A DNA stretch of 64,000 nt from Oscillospiraceae bacterium. Its GTDB lineage: Bacteria; Bacillota; Clostridia; Monoglobales; Monoglobaceae. Location: NCBI GenBank assembly GCA_015068845.1, contig SVJR01000003.1, forward strand, positions 1 through 64,000, written 5' to 3'. Shown in pieces: positions 40,729 to 49,780 of the stretch. Position 1 is the stretch's first letter. Every line of letters begins with the position of its first letter. The notes beneath the pieces were generated by a model that was not told the DNA's origin, did no database searches, and was given only the letters and a program-made list of their open reading frames with translations. Both the position numbers and the translations under genes were made by a program.

Positions 40729-42093
40729 ATGATTAACCTCAACACATTAAGAAAGTTAATGGGCAAGACGAAAATCTATACCTTCAGTGGCGGTATCCAC
40801 CCCCACGATATGAAGGCTGCAACAAAGGATAAACCGATAATAGACCTTGAAGCACCGGGCGAACTGGTGTTTCCGCTCCAGCAAAGCATAGGTGCACCGG
40901 CGAATCCTTGCGTTGAAGTTGGCGAAAGAGTTCTTATGGGTCAGAAAATAGCGGAAGCCGGAGGCTTTGTTTCGGCTAATATACATTCGTCGGTTTCGGG
41001 TACGGTTAAGGCAATTGAAGACCGGATTCATCCCAACGGCGTAAAAATGAAAGCTATTATAATCGAAAACGACAGACTTGAGGAAGTAGCAGATGAACTT
41101 ACACCTCTGGACGAAAAAACCGTTACAGCGGCCGAGATAGTTGAACGGGTAAGGGCGGCAGGTATTGTAGGTATGGGCGGTGCAACCTTCCCGACCCATG
41201 TAAAGCTCAGCCCGCCTGAGGACAAAAAAATTGAATATGCAATTGTGAACGGCGCCGAGTGCGAGCCTTACCTCACCTCTGACCACAGAGCAATGCTCGA
41301 GACAGCCGACGAGGTGATTGCAGGGCTTAAGCTTATTATGAAGGCTCTTGGCCTTAATAAAGGCTATATCGCTGTTGAAACCAACAAGCTTGACGCAATA
41401 GCAAAGCTTAAGGAATATGCGGCAAAAGAATCAGATGTTGAGATTAACATTGTGGGCGTTAAAACCAAGTACCCACAGGGCTCTGAAAAGCATCTTATCA
41501 AGGCACTTACCGGCAGATGCGTACCTCCGGGAAAGCTTCCTATGGATGTGGGAGCGGTGGTTAACAATATCGACACCTGCGCCGCAATTGCAAGAGCGGT
41601 ACTTAAAGGTCAGCCATTAATCAGACGAATTGTTACGGTCAGCGGCGATTGTATCACAGAGCCCCTTAACTTCCGTGTCCCTATCGGAACATCCTTCCAG
41701 TATCTTGCTGAAAAGTGTGGTGGTTTTACAAAGCCTGCAGCAAAGATTATTATGGGTGGACCTATGATGGGTATGGCACTGACCGAGTTGGATGTGCCTG
41801 TGGTTAAAGGCTCATCCGGGATGCTTGCGTTCAGTGAGGAGATGGCATTGCCGCAGCCAACGGCAAACTGTCTCAGATGCGGCAGATGCGTCACCGGCTG
41901 CCCGATGAACCTTATCCCTAATGTAATTAAGGAAGCAGTTTGCGCAAACGATTTTGAAAAATTGGCCAAGTTGAATTTAAACGATTGCATACAATGCGGC
42001 TCGTGCACCTATGTGTGCCCTGCCGAGCAGCATCCGCTTCAGTATGTAAGAACAGGCAAAGCAAAGCTCAGCCGTCGGGAGGTGAAGGCATAA
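40729..42093 (+). CDS. rnfC: Rnf complex subunit RnfC
   Basis: Predicted 454-residue peripheral subunit of the Rnf ferredoxin:NAD+ oxidoreductase, which couples electron transfer to Na+ or H+ export. The NADH/flavin-binding region includes GMGGATFPTHVK and NGAECEPYLTSDHR. Near the C-terminus are two 4Fe-4S motifs: LRCGRCVTGCPMNL and IQCGSCTYVCPAE. An AGGAGG ribosome site precedes the ATG. First gene of rnfCDGEAB; its stop overlaps the rnfD start by 1 bp. Confidence 0.96.
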   Translation: MINLNTLRKLMGKTKIYTFSGGIHPHDMKAATKDKPIIDLEAPGELVFPLQQSIGAPANPCVEVGERVLMGQKIAEAGGFVSANIHSSVSGTVKAIEDRIHPNGVKMKAIIIENDRLEEVADELTPLDEKTVTAAEIVERVRAAGIVGMGGATFPTHVKLSPPEDKKIEYAIVNGAECEPYLTSDHRAMLETADEVIAGLKLIMKALGLNKGYIAVETNKLDAIAKLKEYAAKESDVEINIVGVKTKYPQGSEKHLIKALTGRCVPPGKLPMDVGAVVNNIDTCAAIARAVLKGQPLIRRIVTVSGDCITEPLNFRVPIGTSFQYLAEKCGGFTKPAAKIIMGGPMMGMALTELDVPVVKGSSGMLAFSEEMALPQPTANCLRCGRCVTGCPMNLIPNVIKEAVCANDFEKLAKLNLNDCIQCGSCTYVCPAEQHPLQYVRTGKAKLSRREVKA

Positions 42094-43121
42094 TGGAAAA
42101 TTTGAATGAAAAGCTTATTGTTACCGAATCCCCACATATACGGTCGGGTAACACTACTTCGGGAATAATGCTCGATGTCATTATTGCCTTGATGCCTGCA
42201 CTTATTGCCGGTGTGGTTATTTTCGGCTACCGTGCGGCAACATTGGCGGTTGTATGCGTTTCTGCATCGGTGTTCTTTGAGTGGCTCTGGTGCAAAATTG
42301 TAAAAAAACCATCATCTATCGGTGATTACAGTGCAGCCGTTACCGGACTTCTGCTTGCTATGAATCTTCCGGTTACGATGCCATTCTGGATGGCAATTAT
42401 CGGTGCATTTTTTGCAATTGTTATTGTTAAGCAGTTTTTTGGCGGTATCGGTCATAACTTTATGAACCCTGCCCTTGCTGCAAGAGCGTTTTTGCTTACT
42501 TCGTGGGCGCAGGCTATGACCACCTGGGTTGCACCTTTTTCAAAGGTGGGTGCAGATGCGGTTACTCAGGCAACACCTCTGGCTCAGCTTGCCCAGTCTG
42601 TTGATGCAGTATCAACAGCTACTTCAGTATCAGCCGAGACGGTTCAGCTCCCTTCGTATCTTGATTTGTTTTTCGGAACAACCGGCGGCTGTATAGGCGA
42701 GACCTGTGCTTTTGCACTTCTTATCGGAGCTATATACCTTCTCGCAAAAAAGGTAATCAGCATAAAAATCCCTGCAACCTACATAATCACAGTTGCAGCT
42801 TTGACTTTTGTGTTCGGTGGTAAAGACGGACTCTTTACCGGCGACGCACTTTATCACATTCTGTCCGGCGGTCTTATGCTTGGTGCATTCTTTATGGCAA
42901 CCGACTATGTTACTACTCCGTATACTCCCAAGGGTCAGATTGTGTTTGGTATCGGCTGCGGTGTTTTAACTGCGGTTATCCGTCTTTGGGGCGGTTACCC
43001 TGAGGGCGTTTCGTACTCGATTCTCCTTATGAATGTTGCATCACCGCTGATTGACAGATACACAGCCCCCAAGCGGTTTGGAGCGTTTAAAGAAATGAAG
43101 GAGGGCGGAAAAAATGCTTAA
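42093..43121 (+). CDS. rnfD: Rnf complex subunit RnfD
   Basis: Predicted 342-residue membrane subunit with about nine to ten helices. It carries a covalently bound FMN in the family; the attachment threonine is T161 in DAVTQATPLAQ (family pattern SGATPL, here QATPL). SPHIRSGNTT near the N-terminus and GGIGHNFMNPALAARAFLL are conserved. The ATG overlaps the rnfC stop; the longer in-frame start lies within rnfC. Confidence 0.95.
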   Translation: MENLNEKLIVTESPHIRSGNTTSGIMLDVIIALMPALIAGVVIFGYRAATLAVVCVSASVFFEWLWCKIVKKPSSIGDYSAAVTGLLLAMNLPVTMPFWMAIIGAFFAIVIVKQFFGGIGHNFMNPALAARAFLLTSWAQAMTTWVAPFSKVGADAVTQATPLAQLAQSVDAVSTATSVSAETVQLPSYLDLFFGTTGGCIGETCAFALLIGAIYLLAKKVISIKIPATYIITVAALTFVFGGKDGLFTGDALYHILSGGLMLGAFFMATDYVTTPYTPKGQIVFGIGCGVLTAVIRLWGGYPEGVSYSILLMNVASPLIDRYTAPKRFGAFKEMKEGGKNA

Positions 43122-43773
43122 TAAAGAAACATTGATTACTTCCCTCAAGCTTTTTATAATCACGGCAGTTGCGGCATTTTGCCTTGCTGCTGTAAATAAA
43201 ATTACAACCCCTATTATTGCCGACAACAATGCTGCGGCCGAAATCAAAGCCCAGCAGGAGGTTCTCCCTTCGGCGCTGGAATTTATACCGGGCGAGGTTG
43301 AGCAACCTGAGGACAGCACGGTTACTATTGAAAAAATGACAGTAGGTCTTTCAATGAACGGTGACGGCAGAGTTGCAGGCTATGTGGTAACTGCAGTTTC
43401 AAATGCAGGCTACGGCGGCGATATCAAGGTTATGGTCGGCGTTGATAAGAACCTTGAGGTTACCCGTATAAAGATTATGGAATCGTCGGAAACTGCAGGC
43501 CTTGGTGCCAATGCCTCAAAGCCGGAATTTGCTGACCAGTTTATAGGTGCAAGGGAAAGCCTTTCTGTTGTAAAGGGCGAAGCCGGTAAAAATGAGATTT
43601 CAGCAATTGCCAGCGCAACAATTACCTCAAAAGCGGTTACAAGCTGTGTTAATGCGGCAATAGAGGCGGCACAGGCAAAGGCTGCGGATAACAAGGTTGA
43701 GGAAACGGTTCAGAAGCTTGAAGAAATTAAGCAGGAAACTGCGGCACAGATTTCAGAGGAGGTGGAACAGTAA
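43114..43773 (+). CDS. rnfG: Rnf complex subunit RnfG
   Basis: Predicted 219-residue subunit with one N-terminal membrane helix and an extracytoplasmic FMN-binding domain. The flavinylation motif is ASATITSKAV with T169 as the expected FMN anchor (family SGATxTS). It overlaps rnfD by 8 bp and rnfE by 1 bp. A GGAGGG ribosome site lies inside rnfD. The C-terminal tail is Glu- and Ala-rich. Confidence 0.95.
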   Translation: MLNKETLITSLKLFIITAVAAFCLAAVNKITTPIIADNNAAAEIKAQQEVLPSALEFIPGEVEQPEDSTVTIEKMTVGLSMNGDGRVAGYVVTAVSNAGYGGDIKVMVGVDKNLEVTRIKIMESSETAGLGANASKPEFADQFIGARESLSVVKGEAGKNEISAIASATITSKAVTSCVNAAIEAAQAKAADNKVEETVQKLEEIKQETAAQISEEVEQ

Positions 43774-44381
43774 TGAAAAAAATATTCTCAAACGGTATTT
43801 TTAAAGAAAACCCCACATTTGTCCTTTTCCTGGGAATGTGTCCTACTCTCGCTGTTACAACAAGTGCCTTCAATGCGGTTGGTATGGGCGTTTCCACAAT
43901 GGTGGTTCTTATCTTTTCGAATATATTTATATCATTGCTCCGTAAGTTTATTCCCGACAAGGTTCGTATTGCGGCGTATGTGGTAGTTATCGCAAGCTTT
44001 GTTACAATTATAGAAATGGTTCTTAAGGCGTATGCTCAGGCGGTTTCTGCATCACTTGGCATATATATTCCGCTGATTGTTGTAAACTGTATAATTCTTG
44101 GCCGTGCCGAGGCCTTTGCGTCAAAGAACGGTGCGATTAAGGCGGCGATTGACGGTTTGGGAATGGGCGTAGGCTTTACTCTTGCCCTGTTTATTATCGG
44201 CAGTATCCGTGAAATTCTGGGTGCAGGAACATTTTTTGGGGTGTCACTCTTTGGTGAGGCATTCCAACCTGTTTCTATTATGATTTTGCCCCCCGGTGCG
44301 TTTCTGACCCTTGGCCTTGTGGTTATGGCTATCAACCTGATTTCAAACAGAAAAAAGAAAGGGGAGAAGGAAGTTGCTTAA
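43773..44381 (+). CDS. rnfE: Rnf complex subunit RnfE
   Basis: Predicted 202-residue membrane subunit with six helices, paralogous to RnfA. Hallmarks are NPTFVLFLGMCPTLAVTTSAFNA, in pieces, and the second-half IPLIVVNCIILGRAEAFASKN. With RnfA it forms the inner core holding an Fe-S cluster at the conserved cysteines (here in GMCPTL and VNCIIL). It overlaps the preceding and following genes. Confidence 0.95.
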   Translation: MKKIFSNGIFKENPTFVLFLGMCPTLAVTTSAFNAVGMGVSTMVVLIFSNIFISLLRKFIPDKVRIAAYVVVIASFVTIIEMVLKAYAQAVSASLGIYIPLIVVNCIILGRAEAFASKNGAIKAAIDGLGMGVGFTLALFIIGSIREILGAGTFFGVSLFGEAFQPVSIMILPPGAFLTLGLVVMAINLISNRKKKGEKEVA

Positions 44382-44964
44382 AGACTTACTAATCATCAGT
44401 ATCGGTGCAATTTTTATACAGAACTTTGTACTTGTCCAGTTTCTGGGTATCTGCCCCTTTTTAGGTGTATCAAAAAAGGTTGAAACTGCTCTTGGTATGG
44501 GCTTTGCCGTTGTTTTTGTAATGGCGTGTGCGTCGGCTATAACCTGGGCGGTTCAGAAGCTTTTGGTACTGTTTGGTATTGAATACCTGCAGACAATAGC
44601 GTTTATTCTGGTAATTGCGGTGCTTGTTCAGTTCGTTGAAATGTTTCTGCAAAAGTCAGTACCGTCCCTTTATAGCTCTCTTGGTATATACCTGCCGCTG
44701 ATAACCACAAACTGTGCGGTTCTGGGCGTTGCGATTGTGAATATAACCAAGTTCGGCGCAGTTGATTTCAGCTTCATCAAGTCGGTGGTTTACGGTGCAA
44801 CAGCAGGTATTGGATTTACCTTTGCAATTGTGCTTTTTGCAGGGGTAAGGGAACGCCTTGAAAGCTCGGATATCCCCGAATTTCTTAAGGGAATGCCTAT
44901 AACGCTTATTACAGCAAGCTTACTCTCCATTGCGTTTATGGGATTTTCGGGACTTAGCTTTTAA
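44374..44964 (+). CDS. rnfA: Rnf complex subunit RnfA
   Basis: Predicted 196-residue membrane subunit with six helices. The N-terminal IQNFVLVQFLGICPFLGVSKK and later YLPLITTNCAVLGVA carry the conserved cysteines that bind the shared Fe-S cluster with RnfE. The start is TTG at 44374 within the end of rnfE, preceded by GGGGAGAAGG, so translation is likely coupled to rnfE. Confidence 0.95.
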   Translation: MLKDLLIISIGAIFIQNFVLVQFLGICPFLGVSKKVETALGMGFAVVFVMACASAITWAVQKLLVLFGIEYLQTIAFILVIAVLVQFVEMFLQKSVPSLYSSLGIYLPLITTNCAVLGVAIVNITKFGAVDFSFIKSVVYGATAGIGFTFAIVLFAGVRERLESSDIPEFLKGMPITLITASLLSIAFMGFSGLSF

Positions 44965-44985
44965 TCGGAAAGGGAGGACAAAAAT

Positions 44986-45798
44986 ATGGAAATTTTATTC
45001 CCGGTTATTGTGATTGGCGGTATGGGCCTTATATTTGGTGCCCTGCTTGCCGTTGCGGCAAAGATTTTTGCTGTTGAAAAGGACGAACGCATCCCAAGAA
45101 TTACCGAGGTTCTTCCCGGTGCAAACTGCGGCGGCTGCGGTTATGCCGGATGTTCGGCTTATGCGGAGGCGGTTTGCAAAGGCGAAGCAGCGGCAAATTG
45201 TTGTCCTGTTGGCGGAAGCGATGCGGCGGTTAAGATTGCAGAGATTATGGGTATTGAGGCAGGTACTGTTGAAAAGCGCACAGCGTTTGTAATGTGTACT
45301 GGAAACTCTGCAGTTGCCCCGAACAGATATATAAACAATGAGGATATTGACTGTTATACGGCTCACCGTCTTGGCGGTGGTATGAAAGGCTGTCAGTATG
45401 GCTGTCTCGGTCTTGGTTCTTGCGTGGAAAAGTGCGTATTTGGTGCTATAAGTATAGTTGACGGTGTTGCTGTTATCGACCGCGACAAGTGTACTCACTG
45501 CGGAACTTGTATTGCAGAATGTCCGCGCGGGCTTATCAAAAGTCTGCCCTATGACGCAAAGGTTGTTACCGCCTGCAACTCAAAGGCTCACGGCAAGGAA
45601 ACCCGTGCGGTATGCGGTGTTGGTTGTATCGGTTGCGGACTTTGTGCAAAGGTCTGCGAGACGGGCGCAATTACTGTTGAAAACAATCTTGCCTTGGTTG
45701 ATACAGAAAGGTGTATCGGTTGCGGTAAATGTATTGAGAAATGTCCGCGTAATGCGTTGGTTGCATTAGTGCCAATGCTTGAACCTGCTGAAAATTAA
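44986..45798 (+). CDS. rnfB: Rnf complex subunit RnfB
   Basis: Predicted 270-residue ferredoxin-accepting subunit. An N-terminal membrane helix is followed by a 4Fe-4S domain (LPGANCGGCGYAGC and a later Cys). Three further CxxCxxC(x)nC clusters follow: one bearing CTHCGTCIAECPRG, one CIGCGLCAKVCETG and one CIGCGKCIEKCPRN. It is the entry point for electrons from ferredoxin. Last gene of the operon, with a GGGAGG ribosome site and a terminator 42 bp after its stop. Confidence 0.95.
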   Translation: MEILFPVIVIGGMGLIFGALLAVAAKIFAVEKDERIPRITEVLPGANCGGCGYAGCSAYAEAVCKGEAAANCCPVGGSDAAVKIAEIMGIEAGTVEKRTAFVMCTGNSAVAPNRYINNEDIDCYTAHRLGGGMKGCQYGCLGLGSCVEKCVFGAISIVDGVAVIDRDKCTHCGTCIAECPRGLIKSLPYDAKVVTACNSKAHGKETRAVCGVGCIGCGLCAKVCETGAITVENNLALVDTERCIGCGKCIEKCPRNALVALVPMLEPAEN

Positions 45799-45840
45799 AG
45801 TTTTGAGTTTAATATGAATATGCTGGCTCTTTAAAATTAA

Positions 45841-45873
45841 AAAAGAAGGTTGATAATATCAACCTTCTTTTTT
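45841..45873. terminator. Bidirectional terminator after rnfB
   Basis: AAAAGAAGGTTGAT (45841-45854) pairs with ATCAACCTTCTTTT (45858-45871) around a 3-nt loop, with T-runs on both strands. It serves rnfB and the convergent DUF6472 gene, whose stop codon it touches. Confidence 0.92.
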
Positions 45874-46048
45874 AATTTTGTTTTCTTACCACGGCGTATT
45901 CGTCGCCGTTTTGCCAGAATGCACAGTCAAAACTTGCTCCGCTCAAGAACTTTTGCATATCGTCCTCATCAAGATTGACGGCACATACAAAGCAATCCAT
46001 ATATTCGTCGTATTCGTAATTCGCACAGGTTTCGCAATTTGTTGCCAT
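45872..46048 (-). CDS. DUF6472-like small Cys-rich protein
   Basis: 58-residue protein. The N-terminus reads MATNCETCANYEYDEYMDC with a CxxC and further cysteines (FVCAVNLDEDD), then an acidic stretch, a DCAFWQNGDEYAVVRKQ end and a stop in the terminator. This matches my memory of the DUF6472 family of small proteins in Clostridia; function unknown, metal binding plausible. Support as a real gene: AAGGCGGTG ribosome site before the ATG at 46048, a consensus promoter at 46073-46101 and the shared terminator. It forms a complete small transcription unit convergent to the Rnf operon. Confidence 0.8.
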   Translation of the reverse strand: MATNCETCANYEYDEYMDCFVCAVNLDEDDMQKFLSGASFDCAFWQNGDEYAVVRKQN

Positions 46049-46072
46049 AATTTCACCGCCTTTATTATTTTT

Positions 46073-46101
46073 ATTTTACAGAAATATAAAATAAAAGTCA
46101 A
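46073..46101 (-). promoter_or_regulatory. Sigma-A promoter for the DUF6472 gene
   Basis: On the minus strand -35 TTGACT (46101-46096), 17-bp spacer and -10 TAAAAT (46078-46073), 24 bp before the start codon. Confidence 0.75.
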
Positions 46102-46146
46102 GATTAAAAGGTTCACTTATGCGAAGAGCAGCTATCTGTACAATAA

Positions 46147-46174
46147 AAGAGGGCTACCGATTGGTAACCCTCTT
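46147..46174 (-). terminator. Terminator after ppdK
   Basis: AAGAGGGCTACC (46147-46158) pairs with GGTAACCCTCTT (46163-46174) with one mismatch and a 4-nt loop; on the minus strand it is followed by TTTTATT. Confidence 0.75.
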
Positions 46175-46193
46175 AACTTATCGTAAGTGGATA

Positions 46194-48824
46194 CTATTTC
46201 ATATCCTTGATAGCTGCCTGAGCCGCTGCAAGTCTTGCAATCGGAACACGGAAAGGTGAACATGACACATAGTCAAGACCAATCTTGTGGCAGAACTCAA
46301 CAGATACGGGGTCGCCACCGTGCTCACCGCAGATACCGCAGTGAATTTCGGGTCTAACCTTTGTACCCTTTTCAACAGCCATTTCCATAAGCTGACCAAC
46401 TCCTGTCTGGTCAAGCTTTGCAAACGGGTCGTTCTCGAAGATTTTTGCATCATAGTAAGCATCGAGGAACTTACCAGCATCGTCACGCGAGAAGCCGTAT
46501 GTCATCTGTGTAAGGTCGTTTGTACCAAAGCAGAAGAATTCAGCCTCTGTTGCGATAGCGTCAGCTGTCAAGCATGCTCTGGGGATTTCCATCATTGTAC
46601 CAACTTCATAGTGGAGGTCAGCACCTGCAGCTGCGATTTCAGCATCTGCTGTTGCAACTACATCGTTCTTAACGAACTTGAATTCCTTAAGGTCGCCGGG
46701 GAGAGGAATCATAATTTCAGGAACTACATTCCAATCGGGGTGAGCCTTCTTAACATTGATAGCAGCGCGGATAACAGCCTTTGTCTGCATCTTTGCGATT
46801 TCGGGGTAAGTTACAGCCAGACGGCAACCACGGTGACCCATCATGGGGTTGAATTCGTGGAGTGATGCAATGATTGCCTTGATGTCTTCAACTGACTTGC
46901 CCTGTGCGTCTGCAAGAGCCTTGATGTCAGCTTCTTCTGTGGGAACAAATTCGTGGAGAGGCGGGTCAAGGAATCTGATTGTTACGGGGTTACCTTCGAG
47001 AGCTTCGTAAAGCTTTTCAAAGTCGCCCTGCTGATAAGGAAGAATCTTTTCGAGAGCTGCTTCTCTTTCTTCAGCTGTGTCTGAACAAATCATTTCACGG
47101 AATGCAGCGATTCTTTCTGCTTCAAAGAACATATGCTCTGTACGGCAAAGACCAATACCTTCAGCACCGAGTTCCTTTGCTTTCTTAGCGTCAGCAGGAG
47201 TATCAGCGTTTGTTCTTACTTTCAGTGTTCTGAACTCGTCAGCCCATTCCATAATTCTGCCAAATTCGCCTGCGATTTCAGCATCTACTGTAGGAATAAT
47301 GCCGTCGTAGATGTTACCGGTTGAACCATCAATTGAAATTTCGCTGCCTTCTGTAAATGTTTTGCCAGCGAGAGTGAACTTCTTGTTTTCTTCGTCCATA
47401 TTGATATCGCCGCAGCCTGATACGCAGCAAGTACCCATACCACGAGCAACAACGGCTGCGTGAGATGTCATACCACCACGAACGGTGAGGATACCCTGTG
47501 ATGCCTTCATACCTGTAATATCTTCAGGTGATGTTTCAAGACGAACAAGGATAACCTTTTCGCCTCTCTGGTTCCAAGCTTCTGCGTCTTCAGCTGTGAA
47601 TACAACCTTACCGCAAGCAGCACCGGGAGATGCACCAAGACCTCTTCCCATAGGTGTTGCAGCCTTAAGAGCCTTTGCATCAAACTGGGGATGGAGGAGT
47701 GTATCAAGGTTTCTGGGGTCGATCATAGCAACAGCCTGCTTCTTGTCGATCATACCCTCGTCAACGAGGTCACAAGCGATCTTGAGGGCAGCCTTTGCTG
47801 TTCTCTTACCGTTTCTTGTCTGGAGCATATAGAGCTTCTTGTTTTCAACGGTGAACTCCATATCCTGCATATCTCTGTAATGGTCTTCAAGGATAGCACA
47901 TACCTTGTTGAATTCTTCAAATGCTTCGGGGAACTTTGCAGCCATCTCAGCGATAGGCATAGGTGTACGAACACCTGCAACAACGTCTTCGCCCTGTGCG
48001 TTAACAAGGAATTCACCCATAAGTCCGGGTTCGCCTGTAGCAGGGTCACGGGTGAATGCAACACCTGTACCGCAATCGTCGCCCATATTACCGAATGCCA
48101 TCATCTGTACGTTAACAGCTGTACCCCATGAATAAGGAATATCATTGTCACGACGGTAAACGTTTGCTCTGGGGTTATCCCATGAACGGAATACGGCTTC
48201 AACAGCACCCATAAGCTGTTCCTTCGGATCAGCGGGGAAATCCTTACCAATCTTGTTCTTGTATTCTTCTTTGAACTGACCAGCAAGAACCTTGAGGTCT
48301 TCAGCTGTAAGCTCGATATCCTGAGTTACACCCTTAGCTTCCTTCATTTCGTCGATAAGCTGTTCAAAGTACTTCTTACCAACTTCCATAACTACATCAG
48401 AATACATCTGGATAAATCTTCTGTAGCAGTCCCAAGCCCAACGGGGGTTGCCTGATTTAGCAGACATAGCTTCAACAACATCTTCGTTAAGACCGAGGTT
48501 GAGGATTGTATCCATCATACCGGGCATTGATGCTCTTGCACCAGAGCGAACTGAAACGAGGAGAGGATTCTCCTTGTCACCAAACTTCTTGCCGCAGATA
48601 GCTTCCATCTTGGTGATGTTTTCCATGATTTCAGCCTGGATTGCGTCATTAATCTTTCTGCCGTCCTCATAATACTGAGTACAAGCTTCTGTTGAAACCG
48701 TGAAACCCTGGGGAACAGGGAGACCGATTTTGGTCATTTCAGCAAGGTTTGCGCCTTTACCGCCGAGAAGTTCTCTCATTGAAGCGTCGCCTTCGCTGAA
48801 AAGATAAACGAATTTTTTGCTCAT
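46194..48824 (-). CDS. ppdK: Pyruvate, phosphate dikinase
   Basis: Predicted 876-residue enzyme interconverting pyruvate, ATP and Pi with phosphoenolpyruvate, AMP and PPi. The N-terminal ATP-grasp domain starts GGKGANLAEMTKIGLPVPQGF and has SVRSGARASMPGMMDTILNLG. The phosphohistidine domain has the catalytic His in GGMTSHAAVVARGMG. The C-terminal PEP-binding barrel carries the catalytic Cys region HCGICGEHGGDP. Length is standard. In anaerobes it often works glycolytically with PPi. AAGGAGG precedes the ATG. The gene lies 36 bp after tadA on the same strand. Confidence 0.97.
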   Translation of the reverse strand: MSKKFVYLFSEGDASMRELLGGKGANLAEMTKIGLPVPQGFTVSTEACTQYYEDGRKINDAIQAEIMENITKMEAICGKKFGDKENPLLVSVRSGARASMPGMMDTILNLGLNEDVVEAMSAKSGNPRWAWDCYRRFIQMYSDVVMEVGKKYFEQLIDEMKEAKGVTQDIELTAEDLKVLAGQFKEEYKNKIGKDFPADPKEQLMGAVEAVFRSWDNPRANVYRRDNDIPYSWGTAVNVQMMAFGNMGDDCGTGVAFTRDPATGEPGLMGEFLVNAQGEDVVAGVRTPMPIAEMAAKFPEAFEEFNKVCAILEDHYRDMQDMEFTVENKKLYMLQTRNGKRTAKAALKIACDLVDEGMIDKKQAVAMIDPRNLDTLLHPQFDAKALKAATPMGRGLGASPGAACGKVVFTAEDAEAWNQRGEKVILVRLETSPEDITGMKASQGILTVRGGMTSHAAVVARGMGTCCVSGCGDINMDEENKKFTLAGKTFTEGSEISIDGSTGNIYDGIIPTVDAEIAGEFGRIMEWADEFRTLKVRTNADTPADAKKAKELGAEGIGLCRTEHMFFEAERIAAFREMICSDTAEEREAALEKILPYQQGDFEKLYEALEGNPVTIRFLDPPLHEFVPTEEADIKALADAQGKSVEDIKAIIASLHEFNPMMGHRGCRLAVTYPEIAKMQTKAVIRAAINVKKAHPDWNVVPEIMIPLPGDLKEFKFVKNDVVATADAEIAAAGADLHYEVGTMMEIPRACLTADAIATEAEFFCFGTNDLTQMTYGFSRDDAGKFLDAYYDAKIFENDPFAKLDQTGVGQLMEMAVEKGTKVRPEIHCGICGEHGGDPVSVEFCHKIGLDYVSCSPFRVPIARLAAAQAAIKDMK

Positions 48825-48860
48825 TACAAAAATTCCTCCTTGAGTAGTATATTTAATTAA

Positions 48861-49334
48861 TTATTTATCAGTGTTAATTTTGCCCGAGCGCAGGTCTTTG
48901 AAAAACCGCTTCAGAATCCCGGAGCACTCTTCAAGTAATATTCCGCCCTCACAGTTTGTGTTGCAGAATAGCGTGTCCGCCGTGGGGGCGTTAAGTGCCG
49001 AAAGAACAGCACCACCTTTGGGGTCAGGCGCACCGAAGTAAAGATTTTTTATCCGGGCATGATGGATTGCTCCGCTGCACATAATGCAAGGCTCCAGTGT
49101 GACATAAAGGTCACATTGGTGAAGCCGCCAACCACCCAAAAGTTTGCAGGCTGCATCTATTGCAATCAGCTCTGCGTGGTAAAGGGCGTTTTTGCCGGTT
49201 TCGCGCAGATTGTGCGCTGCGGCAATTATCTCGCCGTCCTTGACAATAACGGCACCGATTGGAGTTTCGCCGAGGGCGTAAGCCTTTTCGGCCTCCTTCA
49301 AGGCCTCTGCCATAAAAAATTCTTTACTGTTCAT
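48861..49334 (-). CDS. tadA: tRNA adenosine(34) deaminase TadA
   Basis: Predicted 157-residue zinc deaminase making inosine at wobble position 34 of tRNA-Arg. Zinc and catalytic motifs are HAE (residues 53-55) and PCIMC (C83, C86). Family features TPIGAVIV, FGAPDPKGGA and the C-terminal CSGILKRFFKDLR are present. The ATG at 49334 gives the normal N-terminus, but no strong ribosome site precedes it. It is between the HPr-like gene and ppdK on the same strand. Confidence 0.94.
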   Translation of the reverse strand: MNSKEFFMAEALKEAEKAYALGETPIGAVIVKDGEIIAAAHNLRETGKNALYHAELIAIDAACKLLGGWRLHQCDLYVTLEPCIMCSGAIHHARIKNLYFGAPDPKGGAVLSALNAPTADTLFCNTNCEGGILLEECSGILKRFFKDLRSGKINTDK

Positions 49335-49448
49335 AGTACAATCCGTTAAACGCACAAAAGGGCACAAAAAACCGCGATCAAATTCCGTTTATTAAAAACA
49401 GAAGACCGAAGTGTTTTGCCTGTGCAGGGGTTTTAGATTTTGTGTTGA

Positions 49449-49676
49449 TTACTGGATGTAGGGCTTGAGGTCTTCAAGAACCTTATCGCAGTCATCGCTC
49501 TGAATTTCAACTGTAATGGGCTTGCTGAGGTCAAGGCTGAAGATACCCATAATTGACTTTGCGTCAACAACATATCTGCCTGATGCCAGATCGATATCGC
49601 AGTCGTACTTACTTACGATATTAACAAAGCTCTTTACATCGTTGATTGAACTGAGAAGTACACTACATGTTTTCAA
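49449..49676 (-). CDS. HPr-like protein lacking the catalytic histidine
   Basis: Predicted 75-residue protein with the HPr fold pattern. The conserved regulatory-serine region is KSIMGIFSLDLSK (compare KSIMGVMSLG), followed by the usual ITVEIQSDD and a C-terminal helix. The active-site GLHARPA of true HPr is absent, replaced by SSINDVKSF, so it cannot carry phosphate through His15. TTG at 49676 is chosen because GGAGGTG lies 6 bp before it. It has its own promoter overlapping that of mtaB. A regulatory role is likely by analogy with Crh, but Crh changes only the His; the target is unknown. Confidence 0.75.
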   Translation of the reverse strand: MKTCSVLLSSINDVKSFVNIVSKYDCDIDLASGRYVVDAKSIMGIFSLDLSKPITVEIQSDDCDKVLEDLKPYIQ

Positions 49677-49751
49677 TAAAAACACCTCCAAAAATTTTTC
49701 TTAGTCAAGAAGAAACAGGAAAATATAGAAATGTTTCACTCTGCCTACATT

Positions 49752-49780
49752 ATTATATATTTTTTTCTTGCAATAGTCAA
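49752..49780 (-). promoter_or_regulatory. Sigma-A promoter for the HPr-like gene
   Basis: On the minus strand -35 TTGACT (49780-49775), 17-bp spacer and perfect -10 TATAAT (49757-49752). It overlaps the divergent mtaB promoter. Confidence 0.8.

Noticed and set aside
46287-46865. 192-codon frame opposite ppdK
   Set aside because: Shadow of pyruvate phosphate dikinase; no ribosome site and no family features.
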